Assembly: GCF_000308055.1 (NCBI RefSeq)
Contig: NZ_CAGY01000002.1
Location: 153,158 to 217,157, forward strand
DNA length: 64,000 nt
Origin: Actinomyces sp. ph3
GTDB lineage: Bacteria > Actinomycetota > Actinomycetes > Actinomycetales > Actinomycetaceae
Reading direction: 5' to 3'
Below are positions 9,906 through 19,762 of this stretch, one piece after another (positions within the stretch are counted from its first letter, which is position 1; each line of letters begins with the position of its first letter). The notes under the pieces were generated by a model. The model worked only from the letters and a program-made list of their open reading frames with translations, was not told where the DNA came from and searched no databases. The position numbers were made by a program, and so were the translations under genes.

Positions 9906-12545
9906 TTAGGCTTCGAGCCCTTCGCGACGCTTCATCCACAGAATCGCACCGGCTGCGACCATCAGTACCGCACCGGCACCGAGGTACGGGTAGATACCCG
10001 TTGACCCCGACAGGGGCAGATGACCAACTTGGGTATCTACGACGCGTATACCCGGAAGAGCGGCATCCCCTGTACCGGCCTTTGCGAGCAGAACTCGCAC
10101 GGAGGTGAATCCTTCATCGGCCCCAAAATCGGTCGTAATCACGGTCGAGGCAGCAGAATCAGTTCCAACGCTGATATGGAAGGGAATGGGACGAGGCAAC
10201 AAAACATGACCCGCTGGGGCACGCGTTTCGACCAACCAATACGAGCGGTCTACTTCTAGTGGCGCACTGACGAAGGCAGATCCGCCCTCGAGGACGCTCA
10301 CGGGGATACCGCTCAGGGCCTCGTTGTCATAGATCGCAAAAGCTGCACCCTCCAAGGGGTAAGTCCCATCCTCATTCCTCTGACCGATGGGCTGAGTCCC
10401 GGCCTTCTCAACGCGGATGGTACGTGGACGAACCGGAGCACATGCCTCGTTATTGCTCACGCCATCGTGGTCGTAGGGAGCGCTGACGATGTTATACAAA
10501 CCGTTCTTAGGAGTCAGGCGGTCCTTCGTTGTCTTGCAGTCCAATGAAGCCTCGTTGTAACCCGAGGCATTGCGATCCCTGCGGACCTTCATGCGGATAT
10601 ACCAAGTGGCAGACTTGCCGGCTTCAACGTTGGTCCCCGTAGTGAGCACGTAGGAGGAGGCGCTACCTTGCTGGCGTGCGCGCCCAAGACCGTCAAGAGA
10701 TTCAGCAATCGCTACTGAGCGTACTGAAAGTCCCGGAGCAAACTGTGGGGTATCAACCAGGCGGCCGGTTGTTCCTGCGATAGTGCCGTCATTGGTTGCA
10801 GTAATGCGGTACGTGACGGTGATATCGTCCGTCGTCGCCCCTTCAACGCTCTCAAGGGCTTTCTCAATGCGCAGCTTGGGGGCCTTCTGTTCATTGGTAA
10901 AGGTGCAGGTAATGGGAAGCGCTGCGACAGAATGTGCCGGTGCAACCTCTGAGAAGTCCACGCCACCTGTGAAGGGATCACGACTGACATTCACGCGTTC
11001 ACCCACGCCATTCAGGCAGGTCACATCTTTGAGCTGCCAGCGGGCGGCATTGGGGTCATCGCTAACCATCCACGGACCGAAGTAGCCAGGTTCGCCAAAT
11101 CGCAGGGGTCTTCTACCTGGGATTGTCGGACCGGTTTCTGCAATAACAAACTCTGAATACCCGGGAATGAAGGCCTGGTAGCCACTTGTGACAGTGCCGC
11201 TTTCGCCATAGCCCGTCGGGGTCAGTGGTGAATCTGCAAAAGAAGACCAGTCGACGAAGGAATCCACCTGTTCATAGAGCGACAGAGGGGTCCCGGTCGG
11301 AGAAGTCCAGTCACCCACACCCAGGGTTGTAAAGCCGAATCGGGGAATTGTTGTCCCAACGGCCGCAGACTCTTCGCTAATCTTCTTCGCCACTCGCACG
11401 TAACGTTCTTGACTAAAAGAGCCGTAGAGGCAGCCGAAGGAACTCTGGTTTTCCTTCGTCGTAAAGGTAGAAACCGGCGTTGCGCCCGCCGGGGGCTTTG
11501 CGGGGCAGGTTCCATCGGCACTGGGGACAAAACCAAAAAGCACGAGGCGGTAAGGGATCCCGTCAACAGTGATGGTCCGATCGGAGGTTGTCTTCGTGAT
11601 AGACAAGACGTCATCGGAGGCGGGTGTCTGATCGGGCTTCCCCGCTGACTGCGGATAGTAGTTCGGGTAATCGGTGTAGATATCGCGATCGCCCTTACCT
11701 TCACCCACAAAGCTGTAGCAGTACCAGACTCCGTCACCATTTTCGCGGGTCAGCGCGTAGTAGGGGGCATTCGTTGGACAAGTTCGGGGAGCAGAAGCAC
11801 GCGAAATCAACTTATAGGGACCACCCGTGCGAGCAACCGCAGTCGTGTCGGTGTCGTTGTCGGTTTCGTGTTGATCGAAGGGGAAAGACTCTTCGAGGTC
11901 TCCCAGACGGATATCGAAGGAAGAGTGGACCCAGTGGATCTTTGAAGAGATCGGGAAGTTATTGTGTCGCACCGTACCGATGAGGAAGGTGTCATTCAAA
12001 GACACTGTTCCGGGGTTATTGGGCTTATAGCCCAGCGCACTGGTCGTTGATGCGGAAATGGCGTAAGGGGTGTAATCACCGTAATAGGGGTACTGATAGA
12101 CACTGGCCAGGTGATACTCCCATGCAATACCGCGGGTGATGTAGGACCAGTAGTCGTTCTGCGCGACAGACGCGTCCAACCACTTTTGGGAATACCCAGC
12201 CCTATAAGGAACAGAGCTTTCATTCGAATCAGCGGAGTTATAGGATTCCATCCCTTTGATCACGCCGAAGTAGGAATTATCAGGTACAACCGTTGTGCGG
12301 TCGGTTTCTGAGTCATTGAGGACGGCCTGACCAATACGCCCTTGAGAACGCGAGAGCGTAATGCTTGCAGCGCCTGGAGTTTCTAGGGGAGCATCTGCTA
12401 CTGCGCTTGATTGAAAACTCGCTACTCCCGGAAGAGCAACCAGCGTTGTCAGGATGCACGAAACCAGAGCATAGCGAGCACGATTCCTCCGTTGAGAACT
12501 ACGCTGCGCATGCTGCGGGTGGGGGGCAGTACTGAACCGGTCCAT
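9906..12545 (-). CDS. Sortase-anchored surface protein with CnaB-type domain
   Basis: An 879-residue exported protein. It has a basic N terminus and a hydrophobic signal segment (YALVSCILTTLVALPGVAS, about residues 26-44). The C-terminal sorting signal is LPLSG followed by a hydrophobic stretch and a KRREGLEA tail. A large N-terminal region is rich in Tyr and Trp and contains two similar Cys-bounded segments (starting TCPTNAPYYAL and TCPAKPPAGAT), each likely closed by a disulfide. A DUF11-like segment (VTYRITATNDGTIAG) follows at about residues 565-650, and a prealbumin-like CnaB/SpaA domain (PLEGAAFAIYDN to LVETRAPAGHVLLP) near residues 710-780, where the Glu suits an isopeptide bond. The likely role is adhesion or as a pilus component. 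The ligand is unknown and no pilin sortase lies beside it. Confidence 0.85.
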   Translation of the reverse strand: MDRFSTAPHPQHAQRSSQRRNRARYALVSCILTTLVALPGVASFQSSAVADAPLETPGAASITLSRSQGRIGQAVLNDSETDRTTVVPDNSYFGVIKGMESYNSADSNESSVPYRAGYSQKWLDASVAQNDYWSYITRGIAWEYHLASVYQYPYYGDYTPYAISASTTSALGYKPNNPGTVSLNDTFLIGTVRHNNFPISSKIHWVHSSFDIRLGDLEESFPFDQHETDNDTDTTAVARTGGPYKLISRASAPRTCPTNAPYYALTRENGDGVWYCYSFVGEGKGDRDIYTDYPNYYPQSAGKPDQTPASDDVLSITKTTSDRTITVDGIPYRLVLFGFVPSADGTCPAKPPAGATPVSTFTTKENQSSFGCLYGSFSQERYVRVAKKISEESAAVGTTIPRFGFTTLGVGDWTSPTGTPLSLYEQVDSFVDWSSFADSPLTPTGYGESGTVTSGYQAFIPGYSEFVIAETGPTIPGRRPLRFGEPGYFGPWMVSDDPNAARWQLKDVTCLNGVGERVNVSRDPFTGGVDFSEVAPAHSVAALPITCTFTNEQKAPKLRIEKALESVEGATTDDITVTYRITATNDGTIAGTTGRLVDTPQFAPGLSVRSVAIAESLDGLGRARQQGSASSYVLTTGTNVEAGKSATWYIRMKVRRDRNASGYNEASLDCKTTKDRLTPKNGLYNIVSAPYDHDGVSNNEACAPVRPRTIRVEKAGTQPIGQRNEDGTYPLEGAAFAIYDNEALSGIPVSVLEGGSAFVSAPLEVDRSYWLVETRAPAGHVLLPRPIPFHISVGTDSAASTVITTDFGADEGFTSVRVLLAKAGTGDAALPGIRVVDTQVGHLPLSGSTGIYPYLGAGAVLMVAAGAILWMKRREGLEA

Positions 12546-12701
12546 GCGTCTCCATTTCAGGGATCTTCCACGAGTTTAACAGCGCTAATTGATATGGCAA
12601 ACAGCTGGTGAAACACATTTCGATAACACCTCGACATAGCCCCACGCGGCGACTTCACCCCACCCAATTGGTGCCGAAACGGTAAAATACCCGTGTAGAC
12701 C

Positions 12702-12724
12702 TGTCGATACTTTAAGTGTCGATA
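12702..12724. repeat. Direct repeat TGTCGATA upstream of fhaA
   Basis: The 8-mer TGTCGATA occurs at 12702-12709 and 12717-12724, start-to-start distance 15 bp. It lies in the divergent promoter region between the surface-protein gene and the growth cluster and could be a regulator binding site. Confidence 0.35.
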
Positions 12725-12766
12725 TGTCTGAGAGAAGAGGAAGACCGCGAACAAGGAACAGATGAC

Positions 12767-13468
12767 ATGGGCATTTTTGACCGTTTTGAAAACGCCGTTG
12801 AGCGCGGCGTGAACGGTGCTTTTTCTCGTGTGTTCCGTTCTGGGATCAAAGCCGTTGACGTTACCTCTGCACTCAAACGCGCGATGGATGACCATGTCCA
12901 AGAACTGTCAACGGACCGCGCAATCGCGCCAAATCACTTCACTATCCGTATGGCGCCAGCAGACATGAACGCACTGGGTGACCTCGATATTCTTTCCGAC
13001 GAATTCGTTCAGCAAGCCACCGACTACGCACAGTCTCAGGGCTACTCACTTCTGGGGCCGATCTCCATCGACTTCACACAAGATAGCGATGAATTCACCG
13101 GCCAGCTCCAGGTTCAGGCACGCAACGAACGCGGCGCAGCGGCCCCGGCCACGGCCTCGTCACCTTCACCCGAGCACCCCATCATTGACGTCGACGGAGA
13201 GAAGTGGCTTCTTACTGAACCCGTCACCGTCATTGGCCGCGGAACCGAGGCCGATATTACCGTCGCTGATTCGGGAGTGTCCCGCCGCCACCTGGAACTT
13301 CGTATCACCCCAACCGGCGTTATAGCTACCGATCTGGGCTCGACAAATGGTACCTTCGTCGAAGGACACCGCATCGACGCGGCGACCCTTCTTGACGGAA
13401 ACCAGATCACCATCGGCCGCACCCGTATCTTGTTCTGGACGCACCCGCAAAGTGAGGATGCCCAGTGA
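12767..13468 (+). CDS. fhaA: FHA domain protein FhaA (DUF3662 + FHA)
   Basis: A 233-residue cytosolic adaptor. The N-terminal DUF3662 domain (about residues 1-120, beginning MGIFDRFENAVERGVNGAF) is diagnostic of FhaA. The C-terminal forkhead-associated domain (about 160-225) shows GRGTEADI, SRRHLEL and DLGSTNGTFVEG, the residues that bind phosphothreonine. In mycobacteria FhaA binds phosphorylated MviN and PknB and so tunes peptidoglycan synthesis. It is the first gene of a seven-gene operon running to pknB. The ATG at 12767 was chosen because AAGGAACAG precedes it and homology begins there; the frame extends 17 codons further upstream without support. Confidence 0.93.
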   Translation: MGIFDRFENAVERGVNGAFSRVFRSGIKAVDVTSALKRAMDDHVQELSTDRAIAPNHFTIRMAPADMNALGDLDILSDEFVQQATDYAQSQGYSLLGPISIDFTQDSDEFTGQLQVQARNERGAAAPATASSPSPEHPIIDVDGEKWLLTEPVTVIGRGTEADITVADSGVSRRHLELRITPTGVIATDLGSTNGTFVEGHRIDAATLLDGNQITIGRTRILFWTHPQSEDAQ

Positions 13469-13941
13469 CTTCTGATCTCACCTTTACCCTCTTCCGACTG
13501 GGATACCTTGTATTCCTTTGGCTCCTGGTCTTGGGAGCGGTCTCAACCCTGCGCCGAGATATTTTCGGCACTGTGGTGACCCCACGCGGAAAAGGCCGAA
13601 AGGACGCGGATCGCAAACGACGTGAGTCTCGTCGCGCAAAGACCGGCACAGCTCCACGCAACCTGCTTCTCACCGGCGGCCCCCTCGTTGGAACAATCAT
13701 CCCCCTGGGCGCCTCCCCCATCATCATTGGGCGTTCACCCTCGTCAACTCTCGTTTTGGAAGACGAATACGCCTCTTCCCAGCACGCCCGACTCACTCCT
13801 GCAGATGGTCAGTGGTGGATCGAAGACCTGGGGTCACGAAACGGAACTTTCGTGGATGACGAAAGGCTGACTTCGCCTCGGGAATTAAACGTTGGGGATA
13901 TCGTCAGAATCGGCCAAACCACCCTTGAATTGGTGAAGTAA
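13465..13941 (+). CDS. fhaB: FHA domain protein FhaB/FipA
   Basis: A 158-residue protein with one N-terminal membrane helix (LFRLGYLVFLWLLVLGAV), a basic linker, and a C-terminal FHA domain with IIGRSPSSTL, SSQHARL and DLGSRNGTFVDD. It is the second gene in the cluster, and its GTG start overlaps the fhaA stop by 4 bp. The mycobacterial counterpart is phosphorylated by PknA/PknB and links kinase signalling to the division protein FtsZ and to FtsQ. Confidence 0.92.
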   Translation: MTSDLTFTLFRLGYLVFLWLLVLGAVSTLRRDIFGTVVTPRGKGRKDADRKRRESRRAKTGTAPRNLLLTGGPLVGTIIPLGASPIIIGRSPSSTLVLEDEYASSQHARLTPADGQWWIEDLGSRNGTFVDDERLTSPRELNVGDIVRIGQTTLELVK

Positions 13942-13942
13942 C

Positions 13943-15307
13943 ATGCCCCAATCCAAGCCCGTCGAGTTCCACTACGCCGCTCGCAGCGACGTCGGCTTGG
14001 TGCGTCAAAATAACCAAGATTCTGGCTACGCAGGCGCAAATTTACTGGTTTTGGCCGATGGAATGGGCGGTCCCGCGGGCGGCGATATCGCCTCGTCGGT
14101 CGCGATGGCTCACCTTGTTCCGCTGGACACCGACTCTCACCCGGCGGAATCTCTACTCCCCCTCCTTCGCGATGCTCTGATGGACGCTCACGAAGAGCTC
14201 TCCGAACGCTCGCAACATGATCCCGAGCTCGCAGGTTTGGGAACAACTTGCATTGCAATTTTGCGTTCGGGTCGGAAGCTCGCCATGGTTCACATCGGCG
14301 ATTCGCGCGCATACCTTCTGCGCGGGGACACCCTGACCCAGGTCACCACCGATCACTCTTTCGTTCAGTACCTGGTTGATAGCGGCCAAATCACTCCCGA
14401 AGAGGCCGAACACCATCCTCAGCGCAACGTCGTCATGCGCATTCTGGGTGATTCCCAAGCGGATGTCACCCCCGATGAAACCATGCGCGAGGCGATCGTC
14501 GGCGATCGCTGGCTCCTGTGCTCTGACGGGCTTTCCGGCGTTGTTTCTGCCGATACGATCGCCGAGGTCCTCACCGACGTCCACGATCCCGGTGAATGCG
14601 CTGAAGAGCTGATCCGCCTCGCGCTTCTTGCCGGCGGTCCAGATAACGTCACCTGCGTTGTCGCCGATATCGTTCCCGCGGGTACCAACCCTCCCGCCGC
14701 GCCCCAGGTTGTCGGCGCAGCCGCAAAGGACCGCTTAGCTCCAACCCGAGGTGGCGGTGGTGCAGCCGCGCGTGCAGCGGCCCTTTCTGCGCCTACGAAG
14801 TCGCTTCCTCAAGATGACGAGGCCGAGCCTGAGCTCCCCCGTCGCGCTCGCTTTGGGTGGGTACTTCCCCTCGTCTCATTGATTGCGGCCATTGCTGTTG
14901 TCGTCGGTGGATGGTTCGGCTGGAAGTGGAGCCAAACTCAGTACTACGTGCTGGGCAAAGACGGCGCCGTGGTGATCTACCAAGGCATTCCGCAGTCGAT
15001 TGGCTCGTGGAATCTCTCGCATGCGGTGGAAATTACCGATGTGAAGCTCGATCAGCTTGCCGCAGTCGACCAGCAGCGTCTACAAGAGCCGGTCACTCGA
15101 ACTTCTCGCGGTGATATCGACGCCTATGTGTCAGTCCTACGATCGAATGCCCGCGAGCGCGCTTTGGAGAAAGAACGCGAAGCGAAGCAGCAAAAGGAGC
15201 AGCAGGAACGCGAGCAAAATCAGAACAACCAGCAGGGACAAGAGGGCCAAGGTTCCACAGGCGATAATTCCGCCAATTCCTCGGCCAATCAGGAAGGGGG
15301 TAACTAA
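13943..15307 (+). CDS. pstP: PP2C-family Ser/Thr protein phosphatase PstP
   Basis: A 454-residue membrane-anchored phosphatase that reverses PknA/PknB phosphorylation. The catalytic PPM domain (about residues 1-245) has the metal-binding motifs DGMGG, GLGTTC, GDSRAYL, DHSFVQ, LCSDGLSG and GGPDNVTC. A Pro/Ala-rich linker and a single transmembrane helix (WVLPLVSLIAAIAVVVGGWFGW, about 303-325) follow. The external C-terminal region ends in a very Glu/Gln/Asn-rich tail. It starts one base after fhaB and its stop overlaps the rodA start by one base, which indicates tight operon coupling. Confidence 0.95.
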   Translation: MPQSKPVEFHYAARSDVGLVRQNNQDSGYAGANLLVLADGMGGPAGGDIASSVAMAHLVPLDTDSHPAESLLPLLRDALMDAHEELSERSQHDPELAGLGTTCIAILRSGRKLAMVHIGDSRAYLLRGDTLTQVTTDHSFVQYLVDSGQITPEEAEHHPQRNVVMRILGDSQADVTPDETMREAIVGDRWLLCSDGLSGVVSADTIAEVLTDVHDPGECAEELIRLALLAGGPDNVTCVVADIVPAGTNPPAAPQVVGAAAKDRLAPTRGGGGAAARAAALSAPTKSLPQDDEAEPELPRRARFGWVLPLVSLIAAIAVVVGGWFGWKWSQTQYYVLGKDGAVVIYQGIPQSIGSWNLSHAVEITDVKLDQLAAVDQQRLQEPVTRTSRGDIDAYVSVLRSNARERALEKEREAKQQKEQQEREQNQNNQQGQEGQGSTGDNSANSSANQEGGN

Positions 15308-16725
15308 TGGCAACCGTGTCCATTAACCCCGTTCGTCCCCGACGTTTTCTTGAGCTTGTCCTTATGCTCCTTGCCCTAGCCGTCGGCATTGGTGGCTATG
15401 TCATCACCAGTATCAACCGGACGGGCGAGCTCCCGGCAAACCTTGGCCTTCACATTGGAATTTTGCTGACCATTGCGATCCTCGCCGAAATCGGAGTCCA
15501 CTTCTTGGCTCCCTACGCTGATCCAGTTATTTTGCCGGTCGCTGTTGCGCTCACCGGCATGGGTTTGGCAATGATTTACCGTATTGACCTCTCGTTGAAC
15601 GCACTGGGCATGGATACGGTCGGCATGCGTCAAATGATGTTCGTCGGCATTGCAATTGCGTTGGCCGCAGTCATTTTGGTTGTTATTCGCGACCACCGAA
15701 TCCTGCGTCGCTACACCTACACTTTTGGCCTGCTTTCGCTTGTTTTGCTCCTTCTTCCGATGATTCCCGGATTGGGCAAGGAAACCTACGGCGCTCGCGT
15801 GTGGATCAGCCTCGGACCGCTGTCAATGCAGCCCGGCGAGCTCGTCAAGATCACGCTGGCAATCTTCTTCGCGGGTTACCTGGTGAACAATCGCGATAAC
15901 CTCGCGATTGGCGGTCCCAAGGTTCTGGGCATGCGGATGCCCCGCGCTCGCGACCTCGGACCAATCTTGGTCGTATGGCTTGTGGGAGTAGCCATCCTGG
16001 TTCTTCAACGGGATCTGGGAACCTCGCTGCTCTTCTTCGGCCTTTTTGTTGCGACCCTCTATGTCGCAACAAATCGCGTCTCCTGGCTGGTCATCGGTTT
16101 CCTCATGTTCGTCCCCGCTGTTCTTGTTGCCATCAGCACCTTCAGTCACGTTCGTGCTCGCTTCTCGGTCTGGCTCAACGCTCTTGACCCCGAGGTCTAC
16201 AACGCTCAAGCCGGCGGCTCCTACCAGCTGGTCCAAGGCCTCTTCGGCCAGGCCTCGGGCGGGCTTTTGGGAACGGGCTGGGGTCGCGGCTATCCGCAGC
16301 TCGTCCCCCTGGCTAACTCGGACTTCATCCTTTCTTCTTTCGCTGAAGAGCTTGGAATTACGGGCCTTGCGGCGATCTTGGTCCTGTACTTGATTCTTAT
16401 TGAACGAGGCATGCGCGCGGCAATCGGCGTGCGTGACGGCTTCGGGAAGCTCCTTGCCACGGGCCTGAGCTTCTCCTTCGCAATCCAGATTTTCGTGGTC
16501 TTGGGCGGCATCACCCGACTGATTCCACTCACCGGCCTGACCGCTCCTTTCTTGGCTGCCGGCGGCTCTTCAATGGTCTCCTCCTGGCTGGCTGTTGCTC
16601 TTCTGATCCGCGTATCGGATGCATCGCGTCGTCCTTCGGCGCCTTCAACTTGGACCTCGGGCAATCTCCCCGTTATTGATGCCAAGAAGCGTCACACCCC
16701 CGAGCATGCGGGAGGTCGCCTGTGA
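15307..16725 (+). CDS. rodA: Peptidoglycan glycosyltransferase RodA (SEDS family)
   Basis: A 472-residue polytopic membrane protein of the SEDS family with about ten or more hydrophobic helices. Family features include GLGKETYGARVWISLG, QPGELVKITLAIFFAGYL, VLQRDLGTSLLFFGLF, the GWGRGYPQLVPLANSDFI region and FAEELGITGL. SEDS proteins polymerise glycan strands from lipid II together with a cognate class B PBP, which is encoded immediately downstream (pbpA) with a 4-bp overlap. Its place in the pstP-rodA-pbpA-pknA-pknB order supports RodA rather than FtsW. Confidence 0.95.
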   Translation: MATVSINPVRPRRFLELVLMLLALAVGIGGYVITSINRTGELPANLGLHIGILLTIAILAEIGVHFLAPYADPVILPVAVALTGMGLAMIYRIDLSLNALGMDTVGMRQMMFVGIAIALAAVILVVIRDHRILRRYTYTFGLLSLVLLLLPMIPGLGKETYGARVWISLGPLSMQPGELVKITLAIFFAGYLVNNRDNLAIGGPKVLGMRMPRARDLGPILVVWLVGVAILVLQRDLGTSLLFFGLFVATLYVATNRVSWLVIGFLMFVPAVLVAISTFSHVRARFSVWLNALDPEVYNAQAGGSYQLVQGLFGQASGGLLGTGWGRGYPQLVPLANSDFILSSFAEELGITGLAAILVLYLILIERGMRAAIGVRDGFGKLLATGLSFSFAIQIFVVLGGITRLIPLTGLTAPFLAAGGSSMVSSWLAVALLIRVSDASRRPSAPSTWTSGNLPVIDAKKRHTPEHAGGRL

Positions 16726-18179
16726 ATACCCAGATTCGTCGTCTTTTCATCGTCGTTTTGATGATGTTTGCAGCCCTTGGCCTGATTGTGACGAATAATC
16801 AGGTCATTCAGGCGCCATCTCTCAATGCCGATGGGCGCAATCAGCGAACCATCCTTCATGCCGCGGAAGTCGACCGCGGTCCGATCATCGTCGCTGGAGA
16901 AGCCATCGCTTCTTCAAAGAAGATCGAGGATTCTTCGCGCTACCAGCGTTCCTATTCGCAGGGTCCGCTCTACGCTCAGACAACGGGCTACTTCTCTGCG
17001 GCCTTCTCTCAATCGACGGGGATGGAAGCAGCGGCTGAAGACATTTTGGATGGGCAGTCTCAGGTTCTTCTCGCCCAGCGCTTCCGTAACCTTTTCACCG
17101 GACAAAACCGTCAAGGCGGCGGCGTCGTTTTGACGCTCAACCCAAATATGCAAAAGATCGCGGCTGAAAAACTGGGCAACCGCAAGGGTGCAGTTGTCGC
17201 TCTCGATGCCAATACCGGTGCTGTCTTGGCCATGTATTCTTCGCCCTCCTACGACCCCAATTCATTGGCGGTCTTCGATTCGCAGGAAGCCAATACTGCT
17301 TACACGAATCTCATTAACGATCCTTCTAAGCCCCTGTACAACCGCGCGATCGCAGGCGACTTGTACGCTCCCGGGTCAACTTTCAAGATCCTGACAACCA
17401 TTGCTCTTCTTGAAAAGGGAGCGGTCACTCCGGAGACAGAGATGGACTCCCCCGTCTCAACCACACTTCCCGGAACGGCAACCTCGGTGTCAAATATTGA
17501 ATCAACCGAATGCGGCAACGGACACCCGACGCTTTCAGAAGCCTTTGCGCGTTCGTGCAACACAACCTTCGTCCTGGCCAGCGAGAAACTGACACACACG
17601 GATTTGGCAGATGTGACAAATCGTTTTGAGTTCGGAACCTCCCAGAAGATTCCGCTCAGCGTCACGCCCTCTCAGTTCCCTGATTCAACGGATTCTGCGC
17701 AGCTGGCTATGAGCGCAATCGGCCAGTACTCGGTCAAGGTCACTCCTATGGAGATGGCGATGATCGCACAGACCATTGCCAATAAGGGAACAATGATGCG
17801 TCCCTACCTGATTTCTCAGATCGTTGATTCTGATCTTCAGGTTCAATCGCAAACCTCACCAATCCGCGTGGGTCAGAAGATCACCCCCGAGATCTCCTCC
17901 CAACTGACGCAGATGATGACCGGCGTTGTCTCCCAGCCCTATGGAACCGGAACCCCCATGGCAATTTCGGGCGTTCCTGTTGCAGCCAAGACCGGAACTG
18001 CTGAATTAGGCGATGGCTCCGGCCGCGCAAATGCCTGGGCAGTTGGCTTCGCCCCCGCCGATAATCCGCAGATCGCCTTCGCGGTACTTGTTGAAGGCGA
18101 TGAATCCCATCCCGTCCCGCACGGTGGAACCGATGCGGGCCCCATCGCACGTGCACTTCTCCAGGAGGGTCTGAAGTGA
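16722..18179 (+). CDS. pbpA: Class B penicillin-binding protein PbpA
   Basis: A 485-residue peptidoglycan D,D-transpeptidase. It has a short cytoplasmic start, one membrane helix (LFIVVLMMFAALGLIVT), a small N-terminal region, and a transpeptidase domain from about residue 130. The three active-site motifs are present: the nucleophile motif STFK in PGSTFKILT, SCN in FARSCNTTF, and KTG in AAKTGTAELG. It partners RodA, whose stop its GTG start overlaps. The C-terminal end overlaps the pknA start by 4 bp. Confidence 0.95.
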   Translation: MNTQIRRLFIVVLMMFAALGLIVTNNQVIQAPSLNADGRNQRTILHAAEVDRGPIIVAGEAIASSKKIEDSSRYQRSYSQGPLYAQTTGYFSAAFSQSTGMEAAAEDILDGQSQVLLAQRFRNLFTGQNRQGGGVVLTLNPNMQKIAAEKLGNRKGAVVALDANTGAVLAMYSSPSYDPNSLAVFDSQEANTAYTNLINDPSKPLYNRAIAGDLYAPGSTFKILTTIALLEKGAVTPETEMDSPVSTTLPGTATSVSNIESTECGNGHPTLSEAFARSCNTTFVLASEKLTHTDLADVTNRFEFGTSQKIPLSVTPSQFPDSTDSAQLAMSAIGQYSVKVTPMEMAMIAQTIANKGTMMRPYLISQIVDSDLQVQSQTSPIRVGQKITPEISSQLTQMMTGVVSQPYGTGTPMAISGVPVAAKTGTAELGDGSGRANAWAVGFAPADNPQIAFAVLVEGDESHPVPHGGTDAGPIARALLQEGLK

Positions 18180-19762
18180 GCGATCCCAAACCAACACGGG
18201 CACCAAACCAGCTGGCCGGGCGAGTCCTGGGCGGCAGGTATCTGTTGCTTTCTCTCATTGCCCAAGGAGGAATGGGCGAGGTCTGGAAGGCACGAGATCG
18301 CGTCACCGGCCGCATCCTTGCTGCGAAAGTCTTGCGTCCCGAGTTATCCGGGCAGGAACTTTCGCTCTCCCGCTTGCGCATCGAAGCACGTAACGCGATG
18401 AGCGTTGAGCATCCAAATATCGCCAATGTCTTGGATTCGGGCGAAGAAAACGGTCGTGGCTGGATCATCATGGAGCTGGTCGAAGGACGTCCTTTGACCG
18501 ATTACCTGCGCGGTGGCCAGTCTTTGGCTCCCGAATACCTCATGCCCATTCTCATGCAGATTGCAATGGCTTTGGGCGCGGCGGCTCAGGCTGGTGTTGT
18601 CCATCGCGATATCAAGCCCGCAAACGTTCTCATTCGCCCCGACGGCATGGTTAAGCTAACGGATTTTGGCATTTCTCGTACAGATTCGCAGATTGATCTG
18701 ACCGCCGATGGCATGGTGATGGGAACCGCCCAGTACCTTCCCCCCGAGCAGGCAATGGGAGAGAAAGCCACCTCATTGGGCGACCTTTACGCTCTCGGTG
18801 TCATTGCCTACGAGGCCGCGGCCGGGGTTCGTCCTTTCACCGGGAAGTCCCAGGTCGATATCGCTTTCGCCCACGTCAATGAGCCGGTTCCCGCGCTTCC
18901 AGACACGGTTCCCGCTCCCCTTGCTCGAGTGATCTACCGCTTGTTGGATAAAGATCCTCAGCAGCGCCCCGCATCGGGCTCTGCACTTGTTCGTGAACTG
19001 GTTGCGGCAGCCAGCGAGATGGGCGTTTCCCTTCAGGCACGTCCGCTTCCCGCTCCAAGCGTCCCAGCTCCGCAGCACGGTGCACCACCGGATCCGGGTG
19101 AACCGGCGGTTGAAACTCGCGTCAACCCAGTGGCTCGGCGCAGTGCGCCGATTCGCCACACGCACCGTCGTTCCCTTCCCGAGGACATGCTCGAGCCCGT
19201 CGATTTTGATGCACAGGCAGCACAGCCTTCCCTGGCTGCTCGCCCTGTGACGCCAACGCGCACTCCCGAGGCCTCGCACAAGGATTCCCCATCGCGCCCT
19301 TCCCTCTCCTCACGTATTTCTACGGCCTCGCGAAGGGAAGAGCGGGGCGACGGACCAGGGCGCAGGGCACAAAGCCGCGGCGCAGCTCCTACGGTGCACA
19401 CCCCCGCGCCCGAGGCCTCGGCACGCAAGGCGCCAGCTCCAGCGCGTCCTAAACGGCCTGCTCAGACCACAAGAATCAACCCCGCGCTTTTCCGCTGGCA
19501 CGCGATCACGGAAGAGAACGGAACAATCCTCACGAGCGCTCCCGCAAAGACTCGCTACAATCGTTCTGTTGTGGCGCCGGAGCCAAGCCGCAGTGAGCAG
19601 ATCGGAAAATGGCTGGTCATCTTCCTGATCTCTCTCACAATTTTCTTAATTGCGGTTGCTACTATCCACAACAGATTAGGGTCGCTCCTGCACAGGACAA
19701 GTGCAGACGTCTCACTCAATCAGGAGGTTTCGACATGGCAGAATCCGCCCCTCGAGTTCTAG
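18176..19762 (+). CDS. pknA: Ser/Thr protein kinase PknA
   Basis: A 528-residue receptor-type kinase. The catalytic domain (about residues 20-280) has the glycine loop AQGGMGEVWKA, Lys51 in AAKVL, the catalytic loop HRDIKPANVL, DFG, and the GTAQYLPPEQ activation-segment end. A long Pro/Ala/Arg/Ser-rich juxtamembrane region (about 285-480) leads to one membrane helix (WLVIFLISLTIFLIAVATI) and a short external tail of about 30 residues without PASTA repeats, as expected for PknA. The last 28 bp overlap the beginning of pknB. Confidence 0.94.
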   Translation: MSDPKPTRAPNQLAGRVLGGRYLLLSLIAQGGMGEVWKARDRVTGRILAAKVLRPELSGQELSLSRLRIEARNAMSVEHPNIANVLDSGEENGRGWIIMELVEGRPLTDYLRGGQSLAPEYLMPILMQIAMALGAAAQAGVVHRDIKPANVLIRPDGMVKLTDFGISRTDSQIDLTADGMVMGTAQYLPPEQAMGEKATSLGDLYALGVIAYEAAAGVRPFTGKSQVDIAFAHVNEPVPALPDTVPAPLARVIYRLLDKDPQQRPASGSALVRELVAAASEMGVSLQARPLPAPSVPAPQHGAPPDPGEPAVETRVNPVARRSAPIRHTHRRSLPEDMLEPVDFDAQAAQPSLAARPVTPTRTPEASHKDSPSRPSLSSRISTASRREERGDGPGRRAQSRGAAPTVHTPAPEASARKAPAPARPKRPAQTTRINPALFRWHAITEENGTILTSAPAKTRYNRSVVAPEPSRSEQIGKWLVIFLISLTIFLIAVATIHNRLGSLLHRTSADVSLNQEVSTWQNPPLEF

